Part shown: in pieces, positions 8,876 to 17,495 of the stretch
Layout of the letters: each line of letters starts with the position of its first letter
How positions within the stretch are numbered: position 1 is the stretch's first letter
Assembly: GCF_040256745.1 (NCBI RefSeq)
Contig: NZ_CP138335.1
Span: forward strand, 1,116,001-1,180,000
Length of the DNA stretch: 64,000 nt
Reading direction: 5' to 3'
Origin: Scrofimicrobium sp. R131
Lineage (GTDB): Bacteria; Actinomycetota; Actinomycetes; Actinomycetales; Actinomycetaceae
Position numbers and translations under genes: made by a program
The notes under the pieces: generated by a model
The model's database searches: none
What the model saw: the letters and a program-made list of their open reading frames with translations, nothing else
What the model was told of the DNA's origin: nothing

Positions 8876-9507
8876 CGAGCAAGTGCCCGGATCGGGGCGC
8901 CGTCCCCGCCGACCAGGTTCAGCGGCAGCATCACCACCTGCACCTGTGGTGGGAGTGAGACGAGCCCGACCAGGTTCTCCACTATCAGGCCGTCCTGGCC
9001 CAACCAGAACGAGTGGACCGGCAGCTTGGGTGGGTGCGATGGATTGTCGCTGCGATCGGGACTGACAGTGTCCAATCCGAGGACCCGGGCCCCGCGGGAC
9101 CAGAGCGCCTGCGCCAGCTCTAGGGAAACGTACGGGTGGGTGAGCGCTGCCGGACTGTCGAAGTGAGTGTCCCAGCCGGTGGCCAGCAGGACGATCCGGG
9201 GCAGGTTGGCCGGAAGCTCTTTTATCACCACCGGCTCGGTTGGACGCGGGTTGGTGGCGCGGAGGACCAGGGCAGGTCCAATCAGCTGGCCGGGGTCAAT
9301 CTGGTCCACCGTCCGGCCCGAAGGAATCACGTGGGCCGGCGCATCGACGTGGGTGCCGGTGTGCGATCCGAGCTCAAGGTGGCTGACCCGAACACCGTCG
9401 GTGGCCAGAGTCGCAGCTGGGGACACCCGGACGCTCGGGTCGCCCGGGTAGGTGGGCATGCCGGTCGCGATGGGGTGGGAAAGGTCTCGATCTGGCACCG
9501 GGTTCAC
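8872..9507 (-). CDS. Cyclase-family metal-dependent hydrolase, kynurenine-formamidase-like
   Basis: This family includes arylformamidases and other metal-dependent amide or ester hydrolases. The 211-residue product has the diagnostic HxGTHxD motif (His49, His53, Asp55) and a downstream LATGWD segment. There is no signal peptide, so it should be cytosolic. No kynurenine-pathway gene is nearby, and the real substrate cannot be read from context. It is monocistronic, and its stop overlaps that of cmk by four bases. Confidence 0.85.
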   Translation of the reverse strand: MNPVPDRDLSHPIATGMPTYPGDPSVRVSPAATLATDGVRVSHLELGSHTGTHVDAPAHVIPSGRTVDQIDPGQLIGPALVLRATNPRPTEPVVIKELPANLPRIVLLATGWDTHFDSPAALTHPYVSLELAQALWSRGARVLGLDTVSPDRSDNPSHPPKLPVHSFWLGQDGLIVENLVGLVSLPPQVQVVMLPLNLVGGDGAPIRALAR

Positions 9508-9659
9508 CTCCAGGGCTTAGCTGACAGGTCACGTTCAGATCCTCCTAGTCTAGTCCGGCGACGTGAGCGCCGCGGAAACACACCGGTCTCGGTGGTTAGG
9601 GCGCCACCGGATCTGGTCGGTAGGGGAGGCTGAGGATGCGCTAGGCCACACCGTTCGAT

Positions 9660-9713
9660 TTGTCGGCAGCCCGGTGGACCAGGTAATCTTTTGTCCGTTG
9701 CCCTGAGCAACGG
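9660..9713 (+). promoter_or_regulatory. Promoter and 5' hairpin of tRNA-Pro
   Basis: TTGTCG at 9660-9665 and TAATCT at 9684-9689, 18 bases apart, form a plausible promoter. A perfect 7-bp inverted repeat (9695-9701 with 9707-9713) lies between the predicted transcription start and the tRNA, so it would be in the 5' leader removed by RNase P. Confidence 0.5.
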
Positions 9714-9715
9714 TT

Positions 9716-9792
<77 letters not shown>

Positions 9793-9797
9793 TTGTG

Positions 9798-9836
9798 ATC
9801 TCTCGAGACATCGTTCCGGTGTCTCGGGAGATTTTT
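9798..9836 (+). terminator. Terminator in the left end of the IS481-like element, after tRNA-Pro
   Basis: A 12-bp stem (9798-9809 with 9821-9832, one G-U pair) is followed by TTTTT. It lies within the terminal repeat of the element, so the element may now supply the terminator for the tRNA. Confidence 0.65.
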
Positions 9837-9911
9837 CTTGTTTATGTGGCGGGTCATGGTTCCGGTTTTTGGGTGGTGTCTCTCGGGTCATGGTTCCGGT
9901 GATGTGTCGCG

Positions 9912-10213
9912 TCATGCTTCCGGTTTTTTTGGTTGGTAGTTTTTGTCGGAGTTGATGGTGTGTTCGGCGATGATTGTCCCGGTTTGCTTGTTGATGACGA
10001 TGGTGTGGTTGTCGTGGATGAGGATCAGGACGGGTTGGTGTGTGTGCGCCGAGAGCGGGGTTGCAGGCCGGCTAGTCCTTCGCTGTGGTAGCGGATGAGG
10101 AGGGTTCGTATCCACCGGGTAGGTACGTTGAACCGTTGGGCTGCTTCAACGTGGGACAGGCCTTCTTCGATGATGGAACGGACAATGACTTCGTTCTTGT
10201 TTGACTCTTTCAT
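9912..10213 (-). pseudogene. IS481-family transposase remnant, N- and C-terminal pieces only
   Basis: Reading from 10213, a 62-residue ORF begins MKESNKNEVIVRSI and carries the helix-turn-helix start typical of IS481-family transposases (EEGLSHVEAAQRFNV). It stops at 10025. A second frame continues to 9912 with VLILIHDNHTIVINKQTG and EHTINSDKNYQPK, resembling the extreme C-terminus of the same family. The DDE catalytic core, some 250-300 residues, is missing. The pieces meet in a short CACACACACC-rich stretch and are out of frame, which suggests deletion by slippage or short-homology recombination. It cannot encode an active transposase. Confidence 0.75.
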
Positions 10214-10350
10214 GATGCAGGTCTATCCAGCAGGAACGATGACGTGAGAGATCACCGGAAGCATGTCGTGAAACATCCAACCCAGAATCACCCCCCACAA
10301 AGCGGAACTATGTCCCGACAGACACCGGAACTATCTCCTGAAACCACACA

Positions 10351-10363
10351 CTGTCAGCCCGAC
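10351..10363 (+). repeat. 13-bp direct repeat, copy 2
   Basis: This is an exact copy of the tRNA-Pro 3' end at 9778-9790. It abuts the right end of the element directly, whereas copy 1 is three bases from the left end. It may be a target duplication or a remnant of a second tRNA 3' end. Confidence 0.8.
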
Positions 10364-10369
10364 GAAAAT

Positions 10370-10406
10370 AGCCTCGATGAGAATTGATTCTCGTCGGGGC
10401 TGTTTT
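10370..10406 (+). terminator. Strong terminator, probably the original tRNA-Pro terminator
   Basis: A stem of up to 15 bp, including two G-U pairs, joins 10370-10384 to 10387-10401 and is followed by GTTTT. It begins seven bases after the second copy of the tRNA 3' end. That fits a native tRNA terminator pushed away by insertion of the element. Confidence 0.75.
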
Positions 10407-10535
10407 GCTTCTCTGCCTCTGAGGGTCGTTCTTTGCTCGTCAGGAGCTCCCCAGGCGTTATCCAGTGGGGTGCCAGCCGAGCATCTTGATAGGGCTTGTT
10501 TGGGCGCAACCGGAACGACCGTCCTGATCTCACCC

Positions 10536-11153
10536 CTAGGCAGATTCGCCAGTCAGGTATCGCTGAATGGTGGGGGCCAACTGCCCGACCAGTTCGTCAT
10601 GTGGCAGGTCTACCAGTACCGGCAAGCGCAGGACGTTTCGCGCTACCGCGACTCCAAACAGGTGCGCCGAAGCCAACGCAAATCTCGGAGCAGTGGTTTG
10701 ACTGAGCGCGGGCAGCGCTGCGGTTTCACGCATCCGTCCCCCCAGGGTCTCAATCAGTAGCTCAGTGGCGCGCTCCGAGGTCATCGCTGAGCGAAGCAGC
10801 GCCAATAGGATGGGCTTGGTTTCCTCCTCCTCCCACAGGCAGAGGTAGGCGTCGGTGACACGGGTGCCCAGACCCTCTACCGGCCCGGCTAAAGCTGCTG
10901 CCATCCGGGTTGGGATCTCTGTTCGATCCGCCACAGTGCTAATGAAGAGCCGCTCTTTGTCACCGAAAAAATGCCGGATCAGGCCCGCATCCACCCCCGC
11001 CTGGTGAGCGATGGCCCGCAGGGACGCCCCCTCGAAACCGTGCTCAGCGAAGAGGTCGCGGGCCGCATCGAGGATCGCGTCCCGGGTGCCGCTGTCGCCA
11101 AGACGACGGCCGGTGGGGCGCTTTCGGGTGGGGGATGACTCAGTTGCTCGCAT
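10536..11153 (-). CDS. TetR-family transcriptional regulator
   Basis: The 205-residue protein has a TetR DNA-binding domain at its N-terminus. RDAILDAARDLFAEHGFEG is followed by the recognition-helix region AGVDAGLIRHFFGDKERLF near residues 42-60. The C-terminal part is a ligand-binding domain of the AcrR/YbiH type. ATG at 11153 is preferred to an upstream in-frame start at 11231, because family members begin shortly before the RKRPTGRR segment and the longer form would overlap the likely promoter. It is divergent from an ABC exporter and probably represses it in response to a drug-like ligand. Confidence 0.87.
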   Translation of the reverse strand: MRATESSPTRKRPTGRRLGDSGTRDAILDAARDLFAEHGFEGASLRAIAHQAGVDAGLIRHFFGDKERLFISTVADRTEIPTRMAAALAGPVEGLGTRVTDAYLCLWEEEETKPILLALLRSAMTSERATELLIETLGGRMRETAALPALSQTTAPRFALASAHLFGVAVARNVLRLPVLVDLPHDELVGQLAPTIQRYLTGESA

Positions 11154-11165
11154 GGGAACAGCGTA

Positions 11166-11197
11166 CTCCACAAGTGCAGAATTCCCCATCTGTGGAG
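11166..11197. promoter_or_regulatory. Candidate operator between TetR and ABC exporter
   Basis: The inverted repeat CTCCACA (11166-11172) and TGTGGAG (11191-11197) lies just upstream of the tetR start and about 70 bases before the exporter ATPase. The 18-base spacer makes this a tentative call. Confidence 0.35.
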
Positions 11198-11269
11198 TTT
11201 TGGGTTTATCCTGGTCTTGCTCATTCGGCAAATAACGGAAACGAGGATCTGGCCACGGGAACTGAAGCT

Positions 11270-12163
11270 GTGATCGAGGTGCATGGTCTGTGGAAATCCT
11301 TCGGGAAGTTTCCGGCTCTGAACGGCCTGGACCTCACGGTCGAGCGCGGCCAGGTGTACGGCTTCTTGGGTCCAAACGGGGCCGGCAAATCTACGACGAT
11401 CCGGGTCCTGCTCGGCCTGCTCAAAGCGGACAAGGGCACGGCCACAGTCCTTGGACAGGACCCTTGGCGAGAGGTGGTGGAGCTGCACCGCCGGATTGCC
11501 TACGTGCCCGGGGATGTCTCCCTCTGGCCGGGGATGACCGGGGGCGAGGCGATTGACCTGCTCGGATCGCTCCGAGGGGGCCTGGATGAGCAGCGCCGGG
11601 CGGAGCTGATCGAGCGTTTTGAGTTGGACCCGACCAAGCGGGGACGCCAGTACTCCAAAGGGAATCGGCAAAAGGTGGCCATCATTGCCGCGTTGTCTTC
11701 GAACGCGGAGTTGCTGATTTTGGACGAGCCGACCTCGGGCTTGGACCCGCTGATGGAGAAGGTGTTCCAGGAGGTCATCCACGAGGCGCAGCAGCGGGGG
11801 AGCAGCGTCCTACTCTCCAGCCACATTCTGGCCGAGGTGGAAACACCGGCCGATCGCCTCTCGATCATCCGGGACGGCAAGATTGTCGAGACCGGGACCC
11901 TGACGGAACTTCGAGGGCAGGCCCGTACCTCCATCCACGCCACCCTCGAGCGTGTGCCATCGCTCGCCGAGCTTGCCTCCCTGCACGACGTGCACCTCGA
12001 TGGGGACCGGTTGAGTGCCCAGGCTGACGCTGACCGGGTGGGCGAGGCGGTCACGCTGCTGGCTCAGTACGGACTGGCTTGGCTTACCGTTGAGCCCCCG
12101 TCGTTGGAATCGCTGTTCTTGCGCCTGTATGAGAACGAGGGCGACGAGGCAGGGCAGCGATGA
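11270..12163 (+). CDS. ABC exporter ATP-binding protein
   Basis: The cytosolic nucleotide-binding subunit of an ABC-2 type exporter, about 297 residues from GTG 11270. Walker [10 protein letters not shown] is at residues 34-42. The signature region reads YSKGNRQKV, and Walker [14 protein letters not shown] follows near residue 150. The C-terminal ~75 residues form the accessory domain seen in drug-export ATPases. The frame is open back to 11135, but that would run through the promoter region and into tetR, so GTG 11270 is preferred; its Shine-Dalgarno site is weak. It overlaps the following permease by four bases. Confidence 0.88.
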   Translation: MIEVHGLWKSFGKFPALNGLDLTVERGQVYGFLGPNGAGKSTTIRVLLGLLKADKGTATVLGQDPWREVVELHRRIAYVPGDVSLWPGMTGGEAIDLLGSLRGGLDEQRRAELIERFELDPTKRGRQYSKGNRQKVAIIAALSSNAELLILDEPTSGLDPLMEKVFQEVIHEAQQRGSSVLLSSHILAEVETPADRLSIIRDGKIVETGTLTELRGQARTSIHATLERVPSLAELASLHDVHLDGDRLSAQADADRVGEAVTLLAQYGLAWLTVEPPSLESLFLRLYENEGDEAGQR

Positions 12164-13752
12164 GCGCGCTGACCGGGACCGCGCCGCTGCTGCGCGTTTC
12201 GCTGAAACATGAGGGGCGAAACTTCGCCCCCTGGGTCCTAATCGTCACCGTCCTCTCGGCTTCCTCTGCCCTGGTTTACCCCTGGGTGTTTCCCGACGCG
12301 GCGGATCGGGCCGGCCTGGCGGTTGCAGTTGGTGCCAACCCTGCCTTAGGGCTGATCTTTGGTCCAGCCTTCGATCTGCAGACTACGGATGGGTTCAACG
12401 CGTGGCGCTCGCTCGGCATCGGCGGGTTGCTGGTCGCCCTTGGCGCCATCTTCACGGTGGTGAAGGCAACCCGGGGACAGGAGGACTCCGGGCAGGCCGA
12501 GCTGTTGGCATCCGGGGTGTTGGGCCGATCCAGTCGTCTGCTCACGGGAGTGTCTCTGGCGCTGATCGGCTCCACGGTGGCGGGGATCGTTTCGGGGCTG
12601 GTTACGGTCCTGTGTGGTGGAGGGTGGACCGCTTCGCTGTTGCTTTGTGCGACCTTCGCGGCCACCGGGTGGATGTTCGCCGGGGTGGCGGCGGTTGCCG
12701 CTCAACTGGGGAGCGACGCCCGCACGGCCAACTCGATGGCCGTTGGGTTCCTCGGCGTCCTCTTTGTCCTCCGGGGGTTTGCCTATTCCATGGATGCGGA
12801 CCCCTGGGCCATCTGGGCCAACCCGCTCGGCTGGATGACTGAGACTTGACCGGCGACCGCCAATGACTGGGTACCACTGCTCTACGCGGTGGCGTTTACC
12901 GCCGTGGCCCTGGTAATCGCATTTGCACTGCAGGCTCGACGTGACTTCGGTCAGGGAGCGATTGTGCCCAGCCCGGGACCTGCACGAGGGAAAGTGCGCT
13001 CGACCGGCCGGCTGGCCTGGCGGCTCAATCTGGGCCTGCTGCTCACCTGGGCTATCGCGTTTGCCGTCCTCGGGGTGGTGTTCGGATACTTTGCCTCTTC
13101 GATCAAAGACATTCTCAGCGAGGACAGTGCGGTGGCGCAGATCCTGGCAGCGGGGAGCACCACTCAGGATGAGCTGATTTCCGCGTTCCTGGTGACCATC
13201 CTCAGTATGGTGGGAATCTTGGCGGCCATCCCTGGCATTCAGACCGTGCTGAAAGTTCGCAGCGAAGAGATTGAAGACCGGGTCGAGCCGCTATTGGCGG
13301 GTGCCATCACCCGGCCTCGCTACTATGCGAGCAATGTCGTCCTGGCTCTGATAGCGTCCGCCGTTTACGTTCTCTTGGCTGGAACCATTATTGCGGTCCT
13401 GGCTTCCCAAGCTGACGTTGGGCTTAACCTGGGTGATTCGATCCTCCAATCGGTAGCTACGATTCCGGCGGTGTGGACCGTAGTGGCACTGTCAACGGCA
13501 GTCGTGGGAGCCCGGCCGGTGTTTCTGCTGGCCGCGTGGGTGGGAGTGGTGGCCTCATTTGCGTTGACACTGCTTGGCCCCATGTTCAACCTTTGGGACT
13601 GGATTTTGGGGATTAGCCCGTTCTGGCACATTCCCAACGTGACTTTGGGTGGCGCTGACTGGTCCGGTCTTGGCTGGATCAGCCTGTTCACGCTGTTCTT
13701 CCTGCTAGTCGGGTTTGTCGGGTTCCGTCGGCGCGACCTAGCTTCAACCTAG
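12160..13752 (+). pseudogene. ABC-2 exporter permease interrupted by one in-frame TGA
   Basis: Two open stretches, 12160-12849 and 12850-13752, lie in the same frame and are separated only by the TGA at 12847-12849. Read through, they give one protein of about 530 residues with roughly twelve membrane helices, the normal size for large ABC-2 permeases paired with TetR-regulated ATPases. Around the stop the frame reads MTET-stop-PATANDW, and restoring CGA (Arg) would need one C-to-T change. The downstream part begins in mid-helix-linker and has no Shine-Dalgarno site at 12889, so independent expression is unlikely. Loss of function, a base-calling error or readthrough (context TGA-C) are the options. 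No other drift is visible, so a disabling mutation would be recent. Confidence 0.8.
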
Positions 13753-13803
13753 GTCGCACCGACTTCACCGAAGTTGGCGTGAACCCCAACAGTCACGCCA
13801 ACT
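13733..13803. terminator. Two hairpins between convergent genes
   Basis: A perfect 9-bp stem (13733-13741 with 13749-13757) spans the exporter stop codon. A perfect 11-bp stem (13772-13782 with 13793-13803) spans the stop of the dehydrogenase on the other strand. Neither has a long T run, so termination strength is uncertain. Confidence 0.5.
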
Positions 13804-14836
13804 TGATCATCACTTTCGAGGACCCGCTGGTCCGGTCCGCGGCCAATTCAAAGCCGCGCTCCGCCTCGTCCATCGGCACCTCGTGGGTCATCAGCGGGGT
13901 CACGTCCAGCCCCTGGGCCATCAACGCCAGTGCATCGGTGATCTCGTCGACAAAACGATAGGAGCCGCGCAGGTTGATTTCGCGCGTAACCAATCCGCCC
14001 AGGGAAGCGCCGACCTCGCTGAGTGGCAGGTTACCGACCTGCACCATCGTCCCGCCGCGGCGGATAGCAGCGATGACACCGCCCCAGGCCTGCGGAGCAC
14101 CAGAAGCCTCGACCGCTACGTCCACGTCGACGGGCAACTGTTCACCCGATGAGAGGTCGATTATGCGATCGGCGCCCATCTCCTCGGCAATCCGCAAGGA
14201 GGTGGGGGACAGGTCTGCTGCGATCACCTGTCCGGCCCCAGCAGCCCGGGCGGCGGCTACAGCCAACGCCCCGATCGGCCCACAGCCGTTGACCAGAACC
14301 GTTCGCCCCGACACGTCCCCAGCCCGATTGAGGGCGTGCAGGGCGACCCCGAACGGCTCCGCTAATGCTGCCTCGCGGGTGGTGACCCCAGCCGGAACGG
14401 CGCGAAGCTGATCGGGGCGAACGGCTCGCTGAGAGCTGAACAATCCGGCCTCGTGGGGGTCGAACGCCGCCGAGCCAAAGTAACGCACCCTGGGCCACAG
14501 GTTTGACTGGGGACTGCGATGATTCAACCCGGAGCCAGCCCCAACCAGGGTGGCAGGATGCATGGTTACGGCGCTGCCGACCTCGATCCCGGAACCCGCT
14601 AGGTGCTCGGCGGCATCCTGACCGATGTGCACGACTCGACCCGCTCCCTCGTGTCCTAGAATCAACGGGTCCTTCAGGGTGGCAGTACCGGAAACTCCAC
14701 TTTGCACGTAGGCAACGTCAGAGCCGCAGATGCCTCCCCACTCCATTGCCACCACGACGTTGTCATCGGTAGGAATGGGGTCTGGAACCTCATCTATGCG
14801 TAGGTCGTGGGCACCGTGCACTACGACAGCCTTCAT
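13793..14836 (-). CDS. Zinc-dependent dehydrogenase, L-idonate 5-dehydrogenase-like
   Basis: This medium-chain zinc dehydrogenase would oxidise a sugar acid or polyol with NAD(P)+. From ATG 14836 it has 347 residues. It shows the catalytic zinc cysteine in GGICGSDV (about residue 37), GHEGAGRV, and the nucleotide-binding motif GCGPIGAL near residue 180. Overall sequence best recalls L-idonate 5-dehydrogenase, although sorbitol or threonine dehydrogenases are relatives. The frame is open far upstream into the transporter gene, but the MKAVVVHGAHDL start with AGGAAG before it is clearly the real one. Its partner transporter lies 14 bases upstream. Confidence 0.85.
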   Translation of the reverse strand: MKAVVVHGAHDLRIDEVPDPIPTDDNVVVAMEWGGICGSDVAYVQSGVSGTATLKDPLILGHEGAGRVVHIGQDAAEHLAGSGIEVGSAVTMHPATLVGAGSGLNHRSPQSNLWPRVRYFGSAAFDPHEAGLFSSQRAVRPDQLRAVPAGVTTREAALAEPFGVALHALNRAGDVSGRTVLVNGCGPIGALAVAAARAAGAGQVIAADLSPTSLRIAEEMGADRIIDLSSGEQLPVDVDVAVEASGAPQAWGGVIAAIRRGGTMVQVGNLPLSEVGASLGGLVTREINLRGSYRFVDEITDALALMAQGLDVTPLMTHEVPMDEAERGFELAADRTSGSSKVMIKLA

Positions 14837-14850
14837 TTGTTGACTTCCTT

Positions 14851-16281
14851 TCAGGCGAGTTTGATCCCAAATTGGTCTAGCAGAGCGATTAGGCCAACCG
14901 CGAAGACTGCAACCGAAGAGAAGAGCAGGTAGGCCGTGAAGACGGGGCCATCCTTGATTCGGGGATCGGTTTGAGTGCGGCGTAGGTACAGCACTGCGAC
15001 GACTACGGCCAGCAGGAACAGTGCGTTGCCGATGCCGGCCAGGATGATCATTTGGACGGGGGACTGAATGAAGAAGTAGAACAGCGCCCAGATGATCGGC
15101 AGGATGACCATCAGCGACCGGAGCCACAGGTTGCGCTTTCGCAGATCGGTCCACTGGAATGCGCCAAAGATAGCCAGCGTGTTGGATACCTGGCGGGCAA
15201 ATCCCGGAATGTTGGCCAAGATTGTCTTGATCAGGGCGATGCCGGCGCCGAACAGGAAGACGTACTTCGACCAGCCGCCCATGACGTCTGTGAACATCCG
15301 GGAGAGAACTTCGAGTACCTCGTTCCCCTCCGGCTCTAGGCCCTGCGGATAGAGGACGGCTGCACCCAGAATGTAGAAGGCCGCGGTCGCGGCGGTGTAA
15401 ACGATCCAGGCCAGGAACGCGTCCTTTTTCATCACCGAGATCCAACCGTTGGCTCGCTTGGCCCATTCATCCGAGCCGTCGTTCGGGCCGGTGTAGCGCG
15501 CGTATCCCTTCTCCACGCACCAGTAGGAGTAAGCGGTCACTTCGCCCGCTCCGACGCCGGTCATCCCGAACATAGCCAGGGCCACCCCCATGGTGCCGGC
15601 GGCGATCTGGAAGGTGAGGCCTTCGCCCATTTGGGAAGCTGTCCACGCGAGGGGAGTGAACTCGATCCCGATCGCGAGTCCAACGACGATCAGAGTCACG
15701 ATCGCCACCAGGACGGTGGAGACTCGTTCAATCACGGAGTAGCGATTGGTCAGTTGGACCGCAATGGCGATCACCACGATGATAATGAGCCAGGTAGCGA
15801 TCGACAGGGTGGAGAAGGGGTCGCCTCCGACCGGCATCAACATGCTCATTGCCAGGGCGCCGGTGCCCAGTACGCCACCTTGGCCGATGACAATTTGGAT
15901 GAACATTAGGAGGCCAATGTAAGAGATCCAGCCTCGGCCAAATATCTTCGGAGGGACGTCGTTGTAGCCGTCCATGGATGTGCGGCCGGTTGAGATCGAC
16001 CATCGAGCCAGCTCGATCTGGACTGCTACTTTGATGAAGGTTGAGACCAGGACCAGCCAAAGGAGAATCAAGCCGACTTTGGCTCCGAGGATGGTGGCGG
16101 TGATCAGTTCGCCGGAACCGACTACGGCGGCGGAGGTGATGAAGCCGGGGCCAAAGAAGGCCCAGCTTCCGCGCCACCCCGTGGGTGGCTCTTTGATATC
16201 AGCAGGGTCGAGAACGTAGGGATCGGATAGGTCACTTGGGACCGGCTTTGAGACTGCCGGCGCTTCATTGCGTTCGGTCAT
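14851..16281 (-). CDS. Atypical Nramp-related membrane transporter
   Basis: The 476-residue protein has about eleven hydrophobic helices after a 40-residue cytosolic N-terminus. It resembles the Nramp superfamily: GPGFITSAAVVGSGE lies where canonical Nramp proteins have the TM1 DPGN metal site, and GMTGVGAGEVTAY lies where TM6 has a metal-binding methionine. Both metal motifs are therefore missing. Its gene is directly upstream of an idonate-dehydrogenase-like gene and divergent from a FadR-type regulator, so the cargo may be an organic or sugar acid instead of Mn2+. Fold assignment is fairly safe; substrate is inference. Confidence 0.75.
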   Translation of the reverse strand: MTERNEAPAVSKPVPSDLSDPYVLDPADIKEPPTGWRGSWAFFGPGFITSAAVVGSGELITATILGAKVGLILLWLVLVSTFIKVAVQIELARWSISTGRTSMDGYNDVPPKIFGRGWISYIGLLMFIQIVIGQGGVLGTGALAMSMLMPVGGDPFSTLSIATWLIIIVVIAIAVQLTNRYSVIERVSTVLVAIVTLIVVGLAIGIEFTPLAWTASQMGEGLTFQIAAGTMGVALAMFGMTGVGAGEVTAYSYWCVEKGYARYTGPNDGSDEWAKRANGWISVMKKDAFLAWIVYTAATAAFYILGAAVLYPQGLEPEGNEVLEVLSRMFTDVMGGWSKYVFLFGAGIALIKTILANIPGFARQVSNTLAIFGAFQWTDLRKRNLWLRSLMVILPIIWALFYFFIQSPVQMIILAGIGNALFLLAVVVAVLYLRRTQTDPRIKDGPVFTAYLLFSSVAVFAVGLIALLDQFGIKLA

Positions 16282-16346
16282 CGGATTCTATCTTCCTTGA
16301 GAGTGATTGACGGTAGCGGTGTCGGCTGAACAACATCGCTAGGAAG

Positions 16347-16396
16347 ATAGTATCCATGTTAATTAATAGTATCAATAGGTTTTGATAACTTATGCT
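16347..16396. promoter_or_regulatory. Operator region for the FadR-type regulator
   Basis: ATAGTATC occurs at 16347-16354 and again at 16366-16373. The second copy forms an imperfect inverted repeat with TTGATAACT (16382-16390). The region is AT-rich, in contrast to its surroundings, and lies between the divergent transporter and regulator. TATGCT at 16391-16396 may be the regulator -10. Confidence 0.5.
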
Positions 16397-16431
16397 AGAT
16401 TGGCCTTGTCACCCCACCTGAAGGCCAGACC

Positions 16432-17139
16432 ATGTCAACCAACCTCTACGATCAGTTGCTCGATCAACTGGGTATGTCGATTGTGGACGGGACGCTGCCG
16501 GCCGGCACACGACTGCTCCTGTCTGACATCGAGGAACACTACGATGTCTCTCGCACAGTCGCGCGCGACGCGATTAAGGTGCTAGAAGCGCTTGGACTGA
16601 CGGTAACCAAACGGCGCGCGGGGATCGTCGTGCAGTCAGCAGAATCTTGGCAGGTACTTGATCCGATGGTGATCGCCTGGCGGTTGCGCGGGATGCAGCG
16701 AGATCGACAGTTGGCGTCGTTGGTCGATGTGCGCGAGGCCATTGAGCCGAGAGCAGCGGCCTTGGCCGCGCGGTCAGCGTCGGGTGAGCAGAGCAGGCGC
16801 ATGGTGGAGTTGGCAGCGATCATGACTGAGCTGGGTCAACGCGGTCTGGGCCGGTCGGAAGCCTATTTGGATGCGGACCTGGAGTATCACCGCCTGCTGC
16901 TTGAGTCCAGCGGAAATGAGATGCTGGCCGCGATGTCCGGCATGGTCGAGGCCGTCCTGCGGGGCCGCAGTCAGACCGGCCTGACCCCCGCCCGGCCAGA
17001 CGACCGCGCACTGGCCTATCACGAAGCCATTGCCGCAGCGGTCCGGTACGGGGAGTCAGAAATGGCTGAACAGGCATCGCGAGATCTTTTTGGGGTGATT
17101 AGGGCTGAAGTGCTTGACGAACACGGGAACGTGACCTAG
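16432..17139 (+). CDS. GntR-family regulator, FadR subfamily (FCD domain)
   Basis: The 235-residue protein has an N-terminal winged helix (about 5-70; recognition region DIEEHYDVSRTVARDAIKVLE) and an all-helical FCD ligand domain (about 95-225). Conserved Asp and His residues in DADLEYHRLLLESSGN and ALAYHEAIAAAV are the usual metal/effector site. FadR-type regulators with FCD domains often bind sugar acids such as gluconate, galactonate or uronates. That fits a role in controlling the divergent transporter and idonate-dehydrogenase-like gene through the repeats at 16347-16390. Confidence 0.9.
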   Translation: MSTNLYDQLLDQLGMSIVDGTLPAGTRLLLSDIEEHYDVSRTVARDAIKVLEALGLTVTKRRAGIVVQSAESWQVLDPMVIAWRLRGMQRDRQLASLVDVREAIEPRAAALAARSASGEQSRRMVELAAIMTELGQRGLGRSEAYLDADLEYHRLLLESSGNEMLAAMSGMVEAVLRGRSQTGLTPARPDDRALAYHEAIAAAVRYGESEMAEQASRDLFGVIRAEVLDEHGNVT

Positions 17140-17171
17140 CCAGCGGGCCGGAGGCAGGTAGCCGACTGTGG

Positions 17172-17495
17172 TCACTCAGTCGGGACTTCCCGTCTTTCTT
17201 GCTCAGGCAAGAGGTCGTCGTCTGTGCCCTTTGGAACCATAGAGGTGATGGTGGGGTGCAGGATGAACGCGGCCACGATGCAGATCATTGCTGTTGGTCC
17301 ACTGGTCAACCCGCGCAAGTGTAACTCCAGAAATTGCAGGAGGACTGCAAGGGGGTGAGAAAACTTCTCCACCCCGGGAGAGAACGCCCAGGCCATCAGC
17401 ACCGTTTGGGTGGCGAAGTTGATCAAATAGATGACCACGCCAATGAGGTAGAGCCGCTTGGCGACGGTGACAATGTTGTCCCGAGTGAGCGTCAT
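17172..17495 (-). CDS. Small membrane protein of unknown function
   Basis: The 107-residue product has no recognised family. It has two or three hydrophobic segments: about residues 15-40, a less hydrophobic middle part, and about 67-85. The last 20 residues are acidic and charged (GTDDDLLPEQERREVP). ATG 17495 is chosen over an upstream in-frame codon at 17525 because GGAAGG precedes it. It is convergent with the FadR gene, and its promoter may lie at the AT-rich palindrome near 17647. It may belong to the sugar-acid locus, but that is only position-based. Confidence 0.6.
   Translation of the reverse strand: MTLTRDNIVTVAKRLYLIGVVIYLINFATQTVLMAWAFSPGVEKFSHPLAVLLQFLELHLRGLTSGPTAMICIVAAFILHPTITSMVPKGTDDDLLPEQERREVPTE

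Larger units (their letters stand above)
9794..10350. mobile_element. Degenerate, internally deleted IS481-like element
   Basis: The 557-bp interval starts with TGTG and, read on the minus strand, also starts with TGTG at 10350. Both ends then share GTTCCGGTGTCT at the same distance of 19 bases from the TGTG, forming imperfect terminal inverted repeats. Further TCATGNTTCCGG-type subterminal repeats point inward from each end (about 9853, 9887 and 9914 on the left; 10241, 10260 and 10310 on the right). Inside is a transposase remnant on the minus strand. A complete IS481-type element would be about twice this length or more, so most of the transposase has been lost. The tRNA-Pro 3' end lies on one side and a repeat of it on the other. 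Confidence 0.75.

Noticed and set aside
14837-15466. Upstream extension of the idonate-dehydrogenase-like frame
   Set aside because: It runs through the Nramp-like gene in another frame; the true start at 14836 gives the normal MDR N-terminus.
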